A DNA stretch of 64,000 bases, from positions 13,795 through 77,794 of the forward strand of contig DJVB01000039.1 of the NCBI GenBank assembly GCA_002440745.1. The letters run 5' to 3'. Position numbers and translations under genes: made by a program. The notes under the pieces were generated by a model, which was not told the origin of the DNA, did no database searches, and saw nothing but the letters and a program-made list of their open reading frames with translations. This document shows positions 1 to 7,861 of the stretch, in pieces. The DNA is from Bacteroidales bacterium UBA6267 (GTDB taxonomy: Bacteria; Bacteroidota; Bacteroidia; Bacteroidales; UBA1556). The number at the start of each line of letters is the position of its first letter. Position 1 is the stretch's first letter.

Positions 1-110
1 GCATCTTAAAGTCCTATTTTGAGGTGATGCGCATGACTCCAAAAGGATTTCCACAACTTACTATGTTTGAGTGCAAAACGTCCTGAATTGTAAATTTTTT
101 AACGACTTGA

Positions 111-186
111 TTCTAAATAAGTTCTAAATAAGCATTCCATGCAATTAGGTATTAAAATACTTCTATATTTGCACTTTCTAAATAAT
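111..186. repeat. TTCTAAATAA direct repeats upstream of the cyd operon
   Basis: The 10-mer TTCTAAATAA occurs at 111-120, 122-131 (back to back as an 11-bp tandem with G) and 176-185. The first two lie just upstream of the proposed cyd promoter and the third falls between its two boxes. The same 10-mer recurs at 3426-3435 before the aminotransferase and at 39435-39444 before the ArsR-type gene. A binding site for a shared regulator is possible, but AT-rich spacers make chance copies plausible. Confidence 0.35.
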
Positions 187-200
187 ATTAACTACCTTTG
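168..200 (+). promoter_or_regulatory. Bacteroidota-type promoter for the cyd operon
   Basis: A -33 element TTTG (168-171) is followed after 21 nt by a perfect -7 element TACCTTTG (193-200), matching the Bacteroidota consensus TTTG / TAnnTTTG. This predicts a transcript start near 207 and a leader of roughly 23 nt before the first gene. A second -7 match, TATATTTG, lies at 164-171 and overlaps the -33 box, so tandem starts are possible. Confidence 0.6.
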
Positions 201-229
201 AAAATGGTGTTCTATAAAATTGAATTTCA

Positions 230-439
230 ATGAATATATTTGTAAAAGTTTTCAATTTTTATTTGGAAGGTTTTAAAAACATGAAAATTGGCAAAACATT
301 ATGGCTTATTATTATTGTTAAGTTATTTATAATGTTTGTAATTTTGAAGATGTTTTTCTTCCCCAATTTTCTCAAAACCAATTTCTCGACCGATGAAGAA
401 AGAAGCGATTATGTAATTGAACAACTCATAAATAAATAG
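230..439 (+). CDS. DUF4492 small membrane protein, cyd operon leader gene
   Basis: A 69-residue protein with one hydrophobic helix at about residues 22-42, rich in Ile, Phe and Leu. It is preceded by the motif FYLEGFKNM and followed by a charged tail. The layout and the motif GKTLWLIIIVKLF match the DUF4492 family, short Bacteroidota proteins encoded directly upstream of cydA. It ends 3 nt before cydA, so the genes are almost certainly co-transcribed from the promoter at 168-200. Its biochemical role is unknown; an assembly or accessory function for cytochrome bd is an inference from gene order. Confidence 0.85.
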   Translation: MNIFVKVFNFYLEGFKNMKIGKTLWLIIIVKLFIMFVILKMFFFPNFLKTNFSTDEERSDYVIEQLINK

Positions 440-442
440 CTT

Positions 443-2002
443 ATGGAGAATATAGATTTACAATTAATTGACTGGTCGCGAGCACAATTTGCTCTTACGG
501 CCATCTATCACTGGCTTTTTGTGCCATTAACCTTAGGGATTACCTTCCTGATAGCCATCATGGAGACGATTTATGTCAAAACGGGTAATCCTGAATGGAA
601 GAAAATCACCAAATTTTGGATGACCGTATTTGGCATCAACTTCGCCATTGGCGTTGCTACCGGATTGATTTTAGAATTTGAGTTTGGAACAAACTGGAGC
701 AATTACAGTTGGTTTGTGGGCGACATCTTTGGGGCACCCTTAGCCGTAGAGGGCATTATGGCCTTTTTTATGGAATCTACTTTCATTGCTGTGATGTTTT
801 TTGGTTGGAACAAAGTAAGCAAGAAGTTTCACCTCATTTCGACATGGCTTGTAGCAATTGGCTCAAATTTGTCGGCATTGTGGATTTTAGTTGCCAACGG
901 TTGGATGCAAAACCCTGTGGGAATGCGATTCAATCCCGACACTGCTCGAAATGAAATGATTAATTTTTGGGATGTGCTCTTTTCACCCACTGCTATAAAC
1001 AAATTTTTGCACACCATTTACTCCTCTTATATATTAGCTGCTGCTTTCGTAATTGGCATCAGTGCTTATTATCTTATCAAAAAGAGAGAGTCGGTTTTTG
1101 CACGTAAAAGCATTTTGGTTGCATCTATTTTTGGTTTAGTATTCAGCATTATGACTGTTGCAACCGGTGATGAATCGGCAAGGGAAATTGCGAAAACGCA
1201 GCCTATGAAATTTGCGGCTATGGAAGGTTTATATTTTGGTACAGCCAACGCACCTCTTGTAGCTGCCGGCATGTTGAAAGACTGCAACGACCCTGAAAAA
1301 CCCCATATCAAGGATTTCGCGTGGAATATTGAAATTCCGGGGGTGCTTTCCTACATGGCCTTTTTAGACCGAAACGCTTTTGTTCCAGGTATTTATGACT
1401 TAGTTCATGGTAATGAACAGCAAGGTATAGTCAGTTATTTCGACAAAATTGAGCGAGGAAAAATCGCCCGCCAGACTTTGGAAGATTATAAACTTGCCAA
1501 AGAAAATGGAAATGTGGAATTAGCTGCAAGCTTACGAGCTAAATTTGAAGACCAAGATTTCATCGACAACTATTTTAACTATTTTGGATTCAGCTATTTC
1601 GACGATCCACATGATATAATCCCAAATGTACCTTTAAGTTTTTATACTTTTCACATCATGGTAGCTGTGGGATTTTTCTTAATCGCACTTTTTGTGGTAG
1701 CCCTGTTTTTTGCAATCAAAAACACCCTGCATCGCTATAAATGGTTTTTGATTATCGCCTTGATTTCGATGCCTTTGGCTTATATCGGAAGTCAGTCGGG
1801 ATGGATGATAGCCGAATTTGGCCGTCAGCCATGGGTGATTCAGAATCTTATGCCAACTCACACTGCGGTTTCGAATATTCAATCGGGAATGGTTATTACA
1901 ACCTTTTGGATATTTGCGCTCGTTTTCACAGTGCTTTTAATAGCTGAGATAAAAATTATGGTAAACCAGGTCAAAAAAGGACCGAAAATAGAGGAGGAAT
2001 AA
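443..2002 (+). CDS. cydA: Cytochrome bd ubiquinol/menaquinol oxidase subunit I
   Basis: Catalytic subunit of the bd-type terminal oxidase. It oxidises quinol at the periplasmic face of the inner membrane and reduces O2 at a haem d site. The 519-residue length matches the roughly 520-residue family. Likely haem axial ligands are visible: His23 in the first helix (YHWLFVPLTLG), His190 in KFLHT and Met406 in FHIMVAVG. The motif GWMIAEFGRQPW at about 453-464 is the conserved GW..E.GRQPW element. A long hydrophilic segment at about 240-380 is the quinol-binding Q-loop. Being a Bacteroidota protein it presumably uses menaquinol. It starts 3 nt after the DUF4492 gene and ends 3 nt before cydB. Confidence 0.97.
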   Translation: MENIDLQLIDWSRAQFALTAIYHWLFVPLTLGITFLIAIMETIYVKTGNPEWKKITKFWMTVFGINFAIGVATGLILEFEFGTNWSNYSWFVGDIFGAPLAVEGIMAFFMESTFIAVMFFGWNKVSKKFHLISTWLVAIGSNLSALWILVANGWMQNPVGMRFNPDTARNEMINFWDVLFSPTAINKFLHTIYSSYILAAAFVIGISAYYLIKKRESVFARKSILVASIFGLVFSIMTVATGDESAREIAKTQPMKFAAMEGLYFGTANAPLVAAGMLKDCNDPEKPHIKDFAWNIEIPGVLSYMAFLDRNAFVPGIYDLVHGNEQQGIVSYFDKIERGKIARQTLEDYKLAKENGNVELAASLRAKFEDQDFIDNYFNYFGFSYFDDPHDIIPNVPLSFYTFHIMVAVGFFLIALFVVALFFAIKNTLHRYKWFLIIALISMPLAYIGSQSGWMIAEFGRQPWVIQNLMPTHTAVSNIQSGMVITTFWIFALVFTVLLIAEIKIMVNQVKKGPKIEEE

Positions 2003-2005
2003 GCT

Positions 2006-3163
2006 ATGTTTGAACAAATGGAATTTTCAACGCTTCAGCATTATTGGTTTATAATTATTGCCTTATTGGGAGCTTTATTAGTCTTCTTGCTTTTTGTGCA
2101 AGGAGGCCAAACATTGATAAAACAACTCGGAAAAACTGATCAGGAAACCACCATGTTAGTTAATACTTTCGGTCGCAAATGGGAATTTACGTTCACCACT
2201 TTAGTGACTTTCGGCGGTGCTTTTTTTGCCAGTTTTCCGCTTTTCTATTCCACCAGTTTTGGAGGAGCCTACTGGGTTTGGTTCATCATTTTAGTAGCAT
2301 TTGTGGTGCAGGCAGTTTCTTACGAATATCGCTCAAAATCTCAAAATCTGCTTGGCAAGAAGGGCTTTGATGCGCTCCTGTTTTTCAATGGACTCATTGC
2401 TCCTGTTTTTTTAGGTACTGCAGTCGCCACTTTTTTCACCGGCTCACCTTTCCACGTGAGTGGGATGAATATGAGTTATTGGGATAATTCATTGCATGGC
2501 TTAGAGCTTGCCTTAGACGTTACCCGAGTCGAAACCTTTATCAATCTGTCCCTCGGCTTGGCAGTATTCTTTCTCTCTCGAGTTTTGGGTGTTTTGTATG
2601 TTTTCAATACAATTGATCATGATGAAATCATCAAAAGAGCACGCAAGTCGCTGCTTATCAACAGCATTCCTTTCTTGGTATTCTTTCTTTTCTTTTTGAT
2701 TTCCATTTTATTAATTGATGGATTTGCAATAAATCCACAAACGCAAGAAATATTTATGGAGCCTTATAAATACCTTCACAATCTTTTGGAAATGCCTTTA
2801 GTTACAGCACTTTTCCTTTTGGGAGTAGTTTTAGTTTTGTGGGGAATTATTCGTGCCTATTTCAACACCGATAAATGTGCAACAAAAGCAATTTGGTTTT
2901 CCGGCTTAGGAACCGTTTTAGTGGTTCTCAATCTTTTCTTTATTGCCGGATTCAACAATACTGCTTTCTACCCCTCATTCACCGATTTACAATCCTCATT
3001 GACAATCTATAATGCTTCCTCAAGCAAATACACTTTAGTTGCCATGAGTTATGTTTCGTTGATGGTTCCATTTGTGCTGGCTTATATCTGGTATGCTTGG
3101 AAATCAATCAATAACAAACGAATTGACCAAGAAGAAATGGACAACGAATCCCATGTTTATTAA
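2006..3163 (+). CDS. cydB: Cytochrome bd oxidase subunit II
   Basis: A 385-residue polytopic membrane protein following cydA after 3 nt, close in length to other CydB proteins (about 380). Its N-terminal helix runs into FVQGGQTLI, and multiple hydrophobic helices follow to the C-terminus, ending in a short charged tail. CydB pairs with CydA to form the structural core of the bd oxidase. Identification rests on length, topology and operon position; CydB is less conserved than CydA. A 33-codon gene follows 19 nt downstream. Confidence 0.95.
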   Translation: MFEQMEFSTLQHYWFIIIALLGALLVFLLFVQGGQTLIKQLGKTDQETTMLVNTFGRKWEFTFTTLVTFGGAFFASFPLFYSTSFGGAYWVWFIILVAFVVQAVSYEYRSKSQNLLGKKGFDALLFFNGLIAPVFLGTAVATFFTGSPFHVSGMNMSYWDNSLHGLELALDVTRVETFINLSLGLAVFFLSRVLGVLYVFNTIDHDEIIKRARKSLLINSIPFLVFFLFFLISILLIDGFAINPQTQEIFMEPYKYLHNLLEMPLVTALFLLGVVLVLWGIIRAYFNTDKCATKAIWFSGLGTVLVVLNLFFIAGFNNTAFYPSFTDLQSSLTIYNASSSKYTLVAMSYVSLMVPFVLAYIWYAWKSINNKRIDQEEMDNESHVY

Positions 3164-3182
3164 CCATTAAAAAAGGAAAAAT

Positions 3183-3284
3183 ATGTATTTAAGAGAAATT
3201 TTATGGCTGCTCACCTGGCCTGCAACGATAGCCGCAGTTTACTTCATTGTCAAAGCTGTAATGAAGAAAAAAGAGCTGCTTTAA
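3183..3284 (+). CDS. Putative small third subunit of cytochrome bd (CydX-like position)
   Basis: A 33-codon frame beginning ATG TAT TTA AGA and ending in TAA, 19 nt after cydB. It encodes MYLREILWLLTWP followed by a hydrophobic stretch and the basic tail VMKKKELL, giving one membrane helix with a positively charged C-terminus. Known bd oxidases carry single-helix subunits of 30-40 residues (CydX/YbgT, CydH) encoded after cydB. Sequence identity to CydX is not evident, so this is assigned by position, size and topology. It is followed at 3350 by a terminator, which makes it the last gene of the operon. Confidence 0.7.
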   Translation: MYLREILWLLTWPATIAAVYFIVKAVMKKKELL

Positions 3285-3349
3285 GAATTAAAATCAAGCA
3301 GAGGCTGTTTTAAACACTTTTTTAACCGCACTCTTAAAACACCGTTTTA

Positions 3350-3406
3350 GCCGGCAATTTGTTCTAAAACTCAAAATGTTTTTAACAAATCGCCGGCTTT
3401 TGTTTT
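3350..3406 (+). terminator. Rho-independent terminator of the cyd operon
   Basis: A 14-bp stem with one mismatch (GCCGGCAATTTGTT at 3350-3363 against AACAAATCGCCGGC at 3384-3397) encloses a 20-nt loop and is followed by TTTTGTTTT. It ends the cydA-cydB-small subunit transcript. The remaining spacer to 3589 is AT-rich and shows no gene; it includes a TTCTAAATAA copy at 3426-3435 and a weak -7-like TACCTTTA at 3518-3525. Confidence 0.85.
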
Positions 3407-3589
3407 ATAAAACGAGCTCCATCCTTTCTAAATAAACAACCGTAACCTGCAAAATATCAATTCAATTTAGATTTAATTTAAATGTAGTTTACCTTAAATA
3501 CATAAGGATAAAAGGCCTACCTTTACGTTCTTTTTTCAGAACCACCCGATCGATGCACGGGGACATTAAGTAAACTAAACATAAATAAT

Positions 3590-4807
3590 ATGAGTATAAG
3601 TTTGATAGGACGTTCGATTCAAGAATCGGCAACCCTTAAATTGAATCAGACCTTTGCCATTTTAAAGGCCAAAGGCGAACCGGTAATACATCTTGGAGGC
3701 GGCGAGCCAAAAAGCAAAGCACCCATAGATGCCATTACTGCCATTACAGCACATCTCAATACCGGCGAAGTGCGCTATGCACCGGTTGATGGTACCATAG
3801 AGATGAAAAAAGCTATAATCCGCTACACTATGGAACATTATCGCCGTCAGGTGGAGCCCGAAAATGTGATAGCTTCCAGTGGTGCAAAACAAGCACTTAT
3901 GGTAGCTTTGCAAGCCATTCTTGACCCACAAGATGAGGTTATTTACACTGCTCCTTATTGGGTTTCTTACCCTGAAATGGTAAAGCTTTGTGGCGCTATT
4001 CCGGTACCTGTTACTCCCGAAGATGGCACCTTCACACCTCGTTTGCAAGATATTGAACAGGTGGTAACTTCTTATACCAAAGCCATCATTATCAATAGTC
4101 CAAATAACCCAAGTGGTGCTGTGTATCCCGAATCCTTCATCGCCGAAATTGTCGATTTTTGCGAGCGCAAGGGCATTTATCTCATCATGGACGACATCTA
4201 TCACCTTTTGGTATATAATGGCAAAAAGGTAGCAAATCCTTTTGATTATGTAAAAGATTTTACTGAAAGGTCGAAACTTATCATTATCAACGGCATTTCT
4301 AAAGCTTATGCTATGACTGGCTTCCGCATTGGCTGGGCAATTGCAAATAAGGATCTTATCAAGGTAATGGCCAATATTCAAGGTCACCAAACCAGCGGCC
4401 CATCCGTATTGCTTCAAAAAGCTGCTATCGGAGCCATCAATGGAGTTCAGTCAAGTATCAATTCTTTACGGACTACATTAGAAAACAATCGTAAAGTACT
4501 TGTGGATCAGCTAAATGCGTTCAACGGTGTACACTTGTTACCTCCTGATGGAACGTTTTACGCATTTGCCGATTTTAGAGCTTATGACAAAGATTCAACA
4601 AGATTATCCCAGTTTTTACTTGATAAAGTAAGAGTACTTACCATGCCCGGAAAAGAATTTGGAATGGATGGTTATCTTCGCTTGTCGTTTTGCGGTGGTA
4701 TAAAAGATATCATCGAAGGTATAGAACGCATGAAATGGGCCATCGATCCGGATGCTCCAAATGAGCTGTATATCGGTGAGCGTAAGCTAGTTCGTGATTG
4801 GAATTAA
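3590..4807 (+). CDS. PLP-dependent class I aminotransferase (aspartate aminotransferase-like)
   Basis: A 405-residue fold-type I aminotransferase. Visible motifs are NSPNNPSG at about 169-176 (cofactor and substrate contacts), the PLP Schiff-base lysine K238 in ISKAYAMTGFRIGW, and a C-terminal RLSFCGG whose Arg would bind the substrate carboxylate. The overall pattern resembles aspartate/aromatic aminotransferases of the AspB type, which interconvert aspartate plus 2-oxoglutarate with oxaloacetate plus glutamate. It lies 29 nt upstream of ATP-PEP carboxykinase, which consumes oxaloacetate, so the pair would link aspartate to PEP. Substrate specificity cannot be settled by eye; aromatic amino acids are an alternative. 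Confidence 0.88.
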   Translation: MSISLIGRSIQESATLKLNQTFAILKAKGEPVIHLGGGEPKSKAPIDAITAITAHLNTGEVRYAPVDGTIEMKKAIIRYTMEHYRRQVEPENVIASSGAKQALMVALQAILDPQDEVIYTAPYWVSYPEMVKLCGAIPVPVTPEDGTFTPRLQDIEQVVTSYTKAIIINSPNNPSGAVYPESFIAEIVDFCERKGIYLIMDDIYHLLVYNGKKVANPFDYVKDFTERSKLIIINGISKAYAMTGFRIGWAIANKDLIKVMANIQGHQTSGPSVLLQKAAIGAINGVQSSINSLRTTLENNRKVLVDQLNAFNGVHLLPPDGTFYAFADFRAYDKDSTRLSQFLLDKVRVLTMPGKEFGMDGYLRLSFCGGIKDIIEGIERMKWAIDPDAPNELYIGERKLVRDWN

Positions 4808-4836
4808 TCAAAGGTTAAAATGTAAAAATTGGATTT

Positions 4837-6498
4837 ATGAAATATTTAGAATTCGATACGCCGGCCATAAAACATGCTGCAGTTTATAAGTCAAACTTTG
4901 GTTTGAGCAATCATGGCCTTGTTCATCTTGATACTGTTTACTGGAATTTACCTGTGCCTGCATTAGTCGAAGAGGCTGTTTTTAGAGGCGAAGGCAAATT
5001 AGTAAATGGCGGAGCTTTTCATTGCTATACCGGCAAATGGACTGCTCGTGCTGCAAACGATAAATACTTTGTTCGTGAAGAAACTTCGGAAGATAAAATC
5101 GACTGGGGTGAATATAATCGGCCAATGACCGCCGAAAAGTTCAACGGACTTTTTGCACGTCTTCAAGCTTATTGGCAAAGTGAAGAGCTTTTTGTGCAAG
5201 ACCTTTACGCAGGTGCTCACCCCGATTATCGTTTACCGGTTCGCGTGATTACCGACAAAGCATGGAGTGCATTTTTTGCTAAAAACATGTTAATTTCAGA
5301 AAATGACTTAGCCAAACTCAAAGAATTTGTGCCTGACTTTACCATTATGGTAGCACCTAAATTCAAATGCGATCCACGAATTGACGGCACTTTGAGCGAA
5401 ACGGCTATTGTTATCAATTTTGCTCAACGTTTGGCCATTATAGCCAATTCGGAGTATGCAGGTGAAATCAAGAAAAGCATCTTCACAATTATGAACTACC
5501 TCATGCCATTGCAAGACGTGATGTCGATGCACTGCTCGGCAAATGTGAGCATGGACGGCAAGGAAGTAGCTCTATTCTTTGGTCTCAGCGGCACAGGTAA
5601 AACAACCCTGTCGGCTGATCCAACCCGTCGCTTGATTGGTGACGATGAACATGGCTGGAGCGATGATGCAGTTTTCAATTATGAAGCCGGTTGCTACGCA
5701 AAAGCTATTCGCCTAAGTGCTGAAGCTGAGCCTGAAATTCACGCTTGTACCTACCGTTTTGGAACTATCTTGGAAAATGTAATCTATGACCCTGCATCGA
5801 GACATATTGATTTGGACGATGAACGCATCACTGAGAACACTCGTATGTCGTATCCGTTAGAATTTATTCCCAATGCAGTTCCGGATAAAATGGTTTATGC
5901 ACAGCCGAAGAATATTGTATTCTTGACTGCTGACGCACAAGGTGTTATGCCTCCAATTGCCCGTTTGGATATGAATCAGGCCATCTATCATTTTATCAGT
6001 GGTTACACTTCTAAGATTGCCGGAACGGAGCTTGGATTAGGAATTGAACCTGAAATCACTTTCTCTGCATGTTTCGGTGCACCTTTTATGGTACATCACC
6101 CATTTTTCTATGCTAACTTATTGCGTCAAAAAGCGGAGCGCGCCGGTTCAAGAATATGGTTGGTTAACACCGGCTGGGTAGGTGGAAAATTTGGTGTAGG
6201 CAAACGGATTTCTATTCGTCATACCAGAAATATGCTCAATGCAGCTTTGGAGGGTAAATTAGATAATGTGGAATACCGCAAGGATAAACTCTTCGGTTTC
6301 AATATTCCGGTTCATTGCCCAAATGTGCCCGATGATGTTTTTGAACCAAGTAATGCTTGGGGAAATAAGAAAGAGTATTGGAAAAAATACGATGCACTCG
6401 TTGCTCGCTATATCGAAAATTTCAAACTTTTTGCCGACCACGTACCTTACGAAGTTCAGCAGGCCGGACCACGCAGATTGCGCGATGTGGCTGAATAA
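4837..6498 (+). CDS. pckA: ATP-dependent phosphoenolpyruvate carboxykinase
   Basis: Cytosolic gluconeogenic enzyme: oxaloacetate + ATP to PEP + ADP + CO2. The 553-residue length fits the ATP-type family (about 530-540). The phosphate-binding loop GLSGTGKT is at 249-256, followed by DPTRRLIGDDEHGW, the metal-binding kinase-2 region. Upstream, FHCYTGKWTARAANDKY and MHCSANVSM carry the conserved substrate and Mn-binding region. The presence of this ATP-type motif and the length exclude the GTP-type enzyme. It follows the aminotransferase by 29 nt, probably as one transcript, and is closed by a bidirectional terminator at 6513. Confidence 0.97.
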   Translation: MKYLEFDTPAIKHAAVYKSNFGLSNHGLVHLDTVYWNLPVPALVEEAVFRGEGKLVNGGAFHCYTGKWTARAANDKYFVREETSEDKIDWGEYNRPMTAEKFNGLFARLQAYWQSEELFVQDLYAGAHPDYRLPVRVITDKAWSAFFAKNMLISENDLAKLKEFVPDFTIMVAPKFKCDPRIDGTLSETAIVINFAQRLAIIANSEYAGEIKKSIFTIMNYLMPLQDVMSMHCSANVSMDGKEVALFFGLSGTGKTTLSADPTRRLIGDDEHGWSDDAVFNYEAGCYAKAIRLSAEAEPEIHACTYRFGTILENVIYDPASRHIDLDDERITENTRMSYPLEFIPNAVPDKMVYAQPKNIVFLTADAQGVMPPIARLDMNQAIYHFISGYTSKIAGTELGLGIEPEITFSACFGAPFMVHHPFFYANLLRQKAERAGSRIWLVNTGWVGGKFGVGKRISIRHTRNMLNAALEGKLDNVEYRKDKLFGFNIPVHCPNVPDDVFEPSNAWGNKKEYWKKYDALVARYIENFKLFADHVPYEVQQAGPRRLRDVAE

Positions 6499-6512
6499 AG
6501 ATGGATTTAGAT

Positions 6513-6557
6513 AAAAAAAAAAAAGAGGCTTCCTAATGCAGAAAGCCTCTTTTTTAT
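6513..6557. terminator. Bidirectional terminator between pckA and the cold-shock gene
   Basis: A run of A, the stem GAGGCTT, an 11-nt loop region, the stem AAGCCTC and a run of T (roughly 6513-6531 against 6542-6556). It has a poly-U tract on either strand, so it can stop both pckA and the convergent minus-strand gene that ends at 6563. Confidence 0.85.
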
Positions 6558-6562
6558 TTGAC

Positions 6563-7030
6563 TTATTCCTTGTCCGGAGCTTTAGTACTCAACAATTTGA
6601 CATTTATTGCCGATTTTCCTTTCTGATTCTCTTCAATTTCATAAGATACCTGATCTTTCTCTTTAATTTTTCCTTGAACATTATTTATATGCACAAAAAT
6701 CTCAAATTTTGATCGGTCGTCTTTTATAAAACCAAAACCCTTTTTCTCATCGAAAAAAATCACCGTACCTGTTTTGCCGGCTTCTTTTACAGCCTCACTC
6801 TGTCGAGGAACGCTTATCTCAATGTTTTCAATATCCATTTCCTCTCTAACTTCAACCGGCGGAGTGGAAGTGATAACACCATTTTTATCCACATAAGCCA
6901 ACATATCGTCGAGACCTGATTTCTTTCCGGATTCTTTCCGTGCTGTTTTCTTCTCCTCTTTCTCTTTTCTCTTCTTCTCTTTTTGTTTTTCTCTTTCTCT
7001 TTTGTTATAAGCGTTTTGCGATTGTGCCAT
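6563..7030 (-). CDS. Cold-shock-domain protein with a lysine-rich N-terminal extension
   Basis: A 155-residue protein. Residues 1-38 are extremely Lys/Glu/Arg-rich (KREREKQKEKKRKEKEEKK), residues 39-60 hold the motif LDDMLAYVDKNGVI, and residues about 86-147 form a cold-shock OB-fold with RNP1 KGFGFI (97-102) and RNP2-like IFVHI (111-115). CSD proteins bind single-stranded RNA/DNA and act as RNA chaperones. The basic tail plus CSD arrangement is a recurring Bacteroidota architecture. It lies downstream of the RRM gene on the same strand but a hairpin terminator separates them, so it probably has its own promoter. Confidence 0.9.
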   Translation of the reverse strand: MAQSQNAYNKREREKQKEKKRKEKEEKKTARKESGKKSGLDDMLAYVDKNGVITSTPPVEVREEMDIENIEISVPRQSEAVKEAGKTGTVIFFDEKKGFGFIKDDRSKFEIFVHINNVQGKIKEKDQVSYEIEENQKGKSAINVKLLSTKAPDKE

Positions 7031-7135
7031 TGTTCTTAATTAGACTGTTAAAATTTAAAATATACTTGAATGCTTCGGTTAAATTCGATTTGACTTGGTG
7101 AAAGAATAATCCGGAAATTATTCTGTTTTGAGTAG

Positions 7136-7176
7136 AAAAATCTGTTTGCAGAAAAAACTCCTACAAACAGATTTTT
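7136..7176 (-). terminator. Terminator after the RRM gene
   Basis: A perfect 13-bp inverted repeat, AAAAATCTGTTTG (7136-7148) and CAAACAGATTTTT (7164-7176), with a 15-nt loop. Read on the minus strand it lies 27 nt past the RRM stop codon and ends in a T tract, so it likely ends that transcript. Confidence 0.75.
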
Positions 7177-7202
7177 AATTTGTAAGACATCGAAAAAATG
7201 CC

Positions 7203-7448
7203 CTATGATCTTGGTCTTGCTTCATTTACGATAAGTTCCCTTTTCATAAATGTAGAGCCGTTAAGTCCGTCAATTGCAGCTTGAGCTTCGTTGCTATTTT
7301 CCATTTCAACAAAACCGAAGCCTTTGCTCTGACCGCTGTATTTATCAGCAATGATTTTTACTGATGTAACTGTTCCGTACTCAGAGAATAAATCATTCAA
7401 AGAGTCATCATTTACCTTGTAGTCAAGGTTTCCAATATATAAATTCAT
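7203..7448 (-). CDS. Single-RRM RNA-binding protein
   Basis: An 81-residue protein made of one RNA recognition motif. RNP2 is LYIGNL at residues 3-8 and RNP1 is KGFGFVEM at 42-49; both contain the aromatic residues that stack on RNA. It resembles the glycine-poor bacterial RRM proteins (Rbp family) found in cyanobacteria and Bacteroidota, where several are cold-induced. It is followed by a terminator and preceded by a leader of about 180 nt if the -7 box at 7632-7639 is used. Specific RNA targets are unknown. Confidence 0.93.
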   Translation of the reverse strand: MNLYIGNLDYKVNDDSLNDLFSEYGTVTSVKIIADKYSGQSKGFGFVEMENSNEAQAAIDGLNGSTFMKRELIVNEARPRS

Positions 7449-7631
7449 AAAATTGTTTTAAATCTGACTTGTTCGACTTTACAACCCTTTTCTGAACGAG
7501 CAAATCGACAAAACCAAGTCATAAAACCTAAAAGCAGACATGTTAGTAAAGGATCTAAAAAGGCGAGCAGGTAAACTAATTGCGCTAAAGAAATTAGCAT
7601 ATAACGCGCAAATTTTCAAATCATGAGCCGG

Positions 7632-7639
7632 CAAAGATA
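7632..7639 (-). promoter_or_regulatory. -7 element for the RRM gene
   Basis: The minus strand reads TATCTTTG, a perfect TAnnTTTG. No clear -33 TTTG is present. Use of this box implies a start near 7625 and a 5' leader of about 175 nt, long enough for cold-responsive structure as seen in other cold-shock mRNAs. Confidence 0.5.
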
Positions 7640-7765
7640 CTACATAATTCCATGCAGCAGAATATATTATTTTGATTTTCAATAAATCAACCAAAAACAA
7701 CCTTTTTTCAAAAGGTACATTCGTCAACATTTCCTACGATTGTGGGTGTCATGGGGGTAACGGAT

Positions 7766-7793
7766 GTAGAGACGATTCGTGAATCGTCTCTAC
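7766..7793. repeat. 28-bp palindrome (REP-like or terminator)
   Basis: GTAGAGACGATTC, a 2-nt GT spacer, then GAATCGTCTCTAC: a perfect 13-bp inverted repeat. It lies about 70 nt past the stop of the minus-strand gene at 7862. Only weak T-richness follows on the minus strand, so it may be a dispersed REP-like repeat and not a classical terminator. Similar GTAGAGACG palindromes are familiar as intergenic repeats in other genomes. Confidence 0.7.
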
Positions 7794-7861
7794 GGGGTTT
7801 TATTTTGGGAAATGTTGGTTTGGGCAAAAACGCGGTCAGGAAGAAAGATTATCCATCCTTT

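Larger units (their letters stand above)
7449..7861. other. Intergenic leader region with a palindrome, no gene
   Basis: A 413-nt spacer between the divergent-side start of the RRM gene and the 3' end of the lamin-tail protein gene. Short frames here lack family features and Bacteroidota codon character. It contains the minus-strand -7 box at 7632-7639, which would give the RRM mRNA a long leader, and the palindrome at 7766-7793. Confidence 0.6.

Noticed and set aside
3662..4417. 251-codon open frame on the minus strand inside the aminotransferase gene
   Set aside because: It lies wholly antisense to a gene with clear family motifs, shows no motif of its own and is best explained as a shadow frame.
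7479..7730. 83-codon minus-strand frame before the RRM gene
   Set aside because: It contains the RRM promoter element and shows no domain or plausible start.
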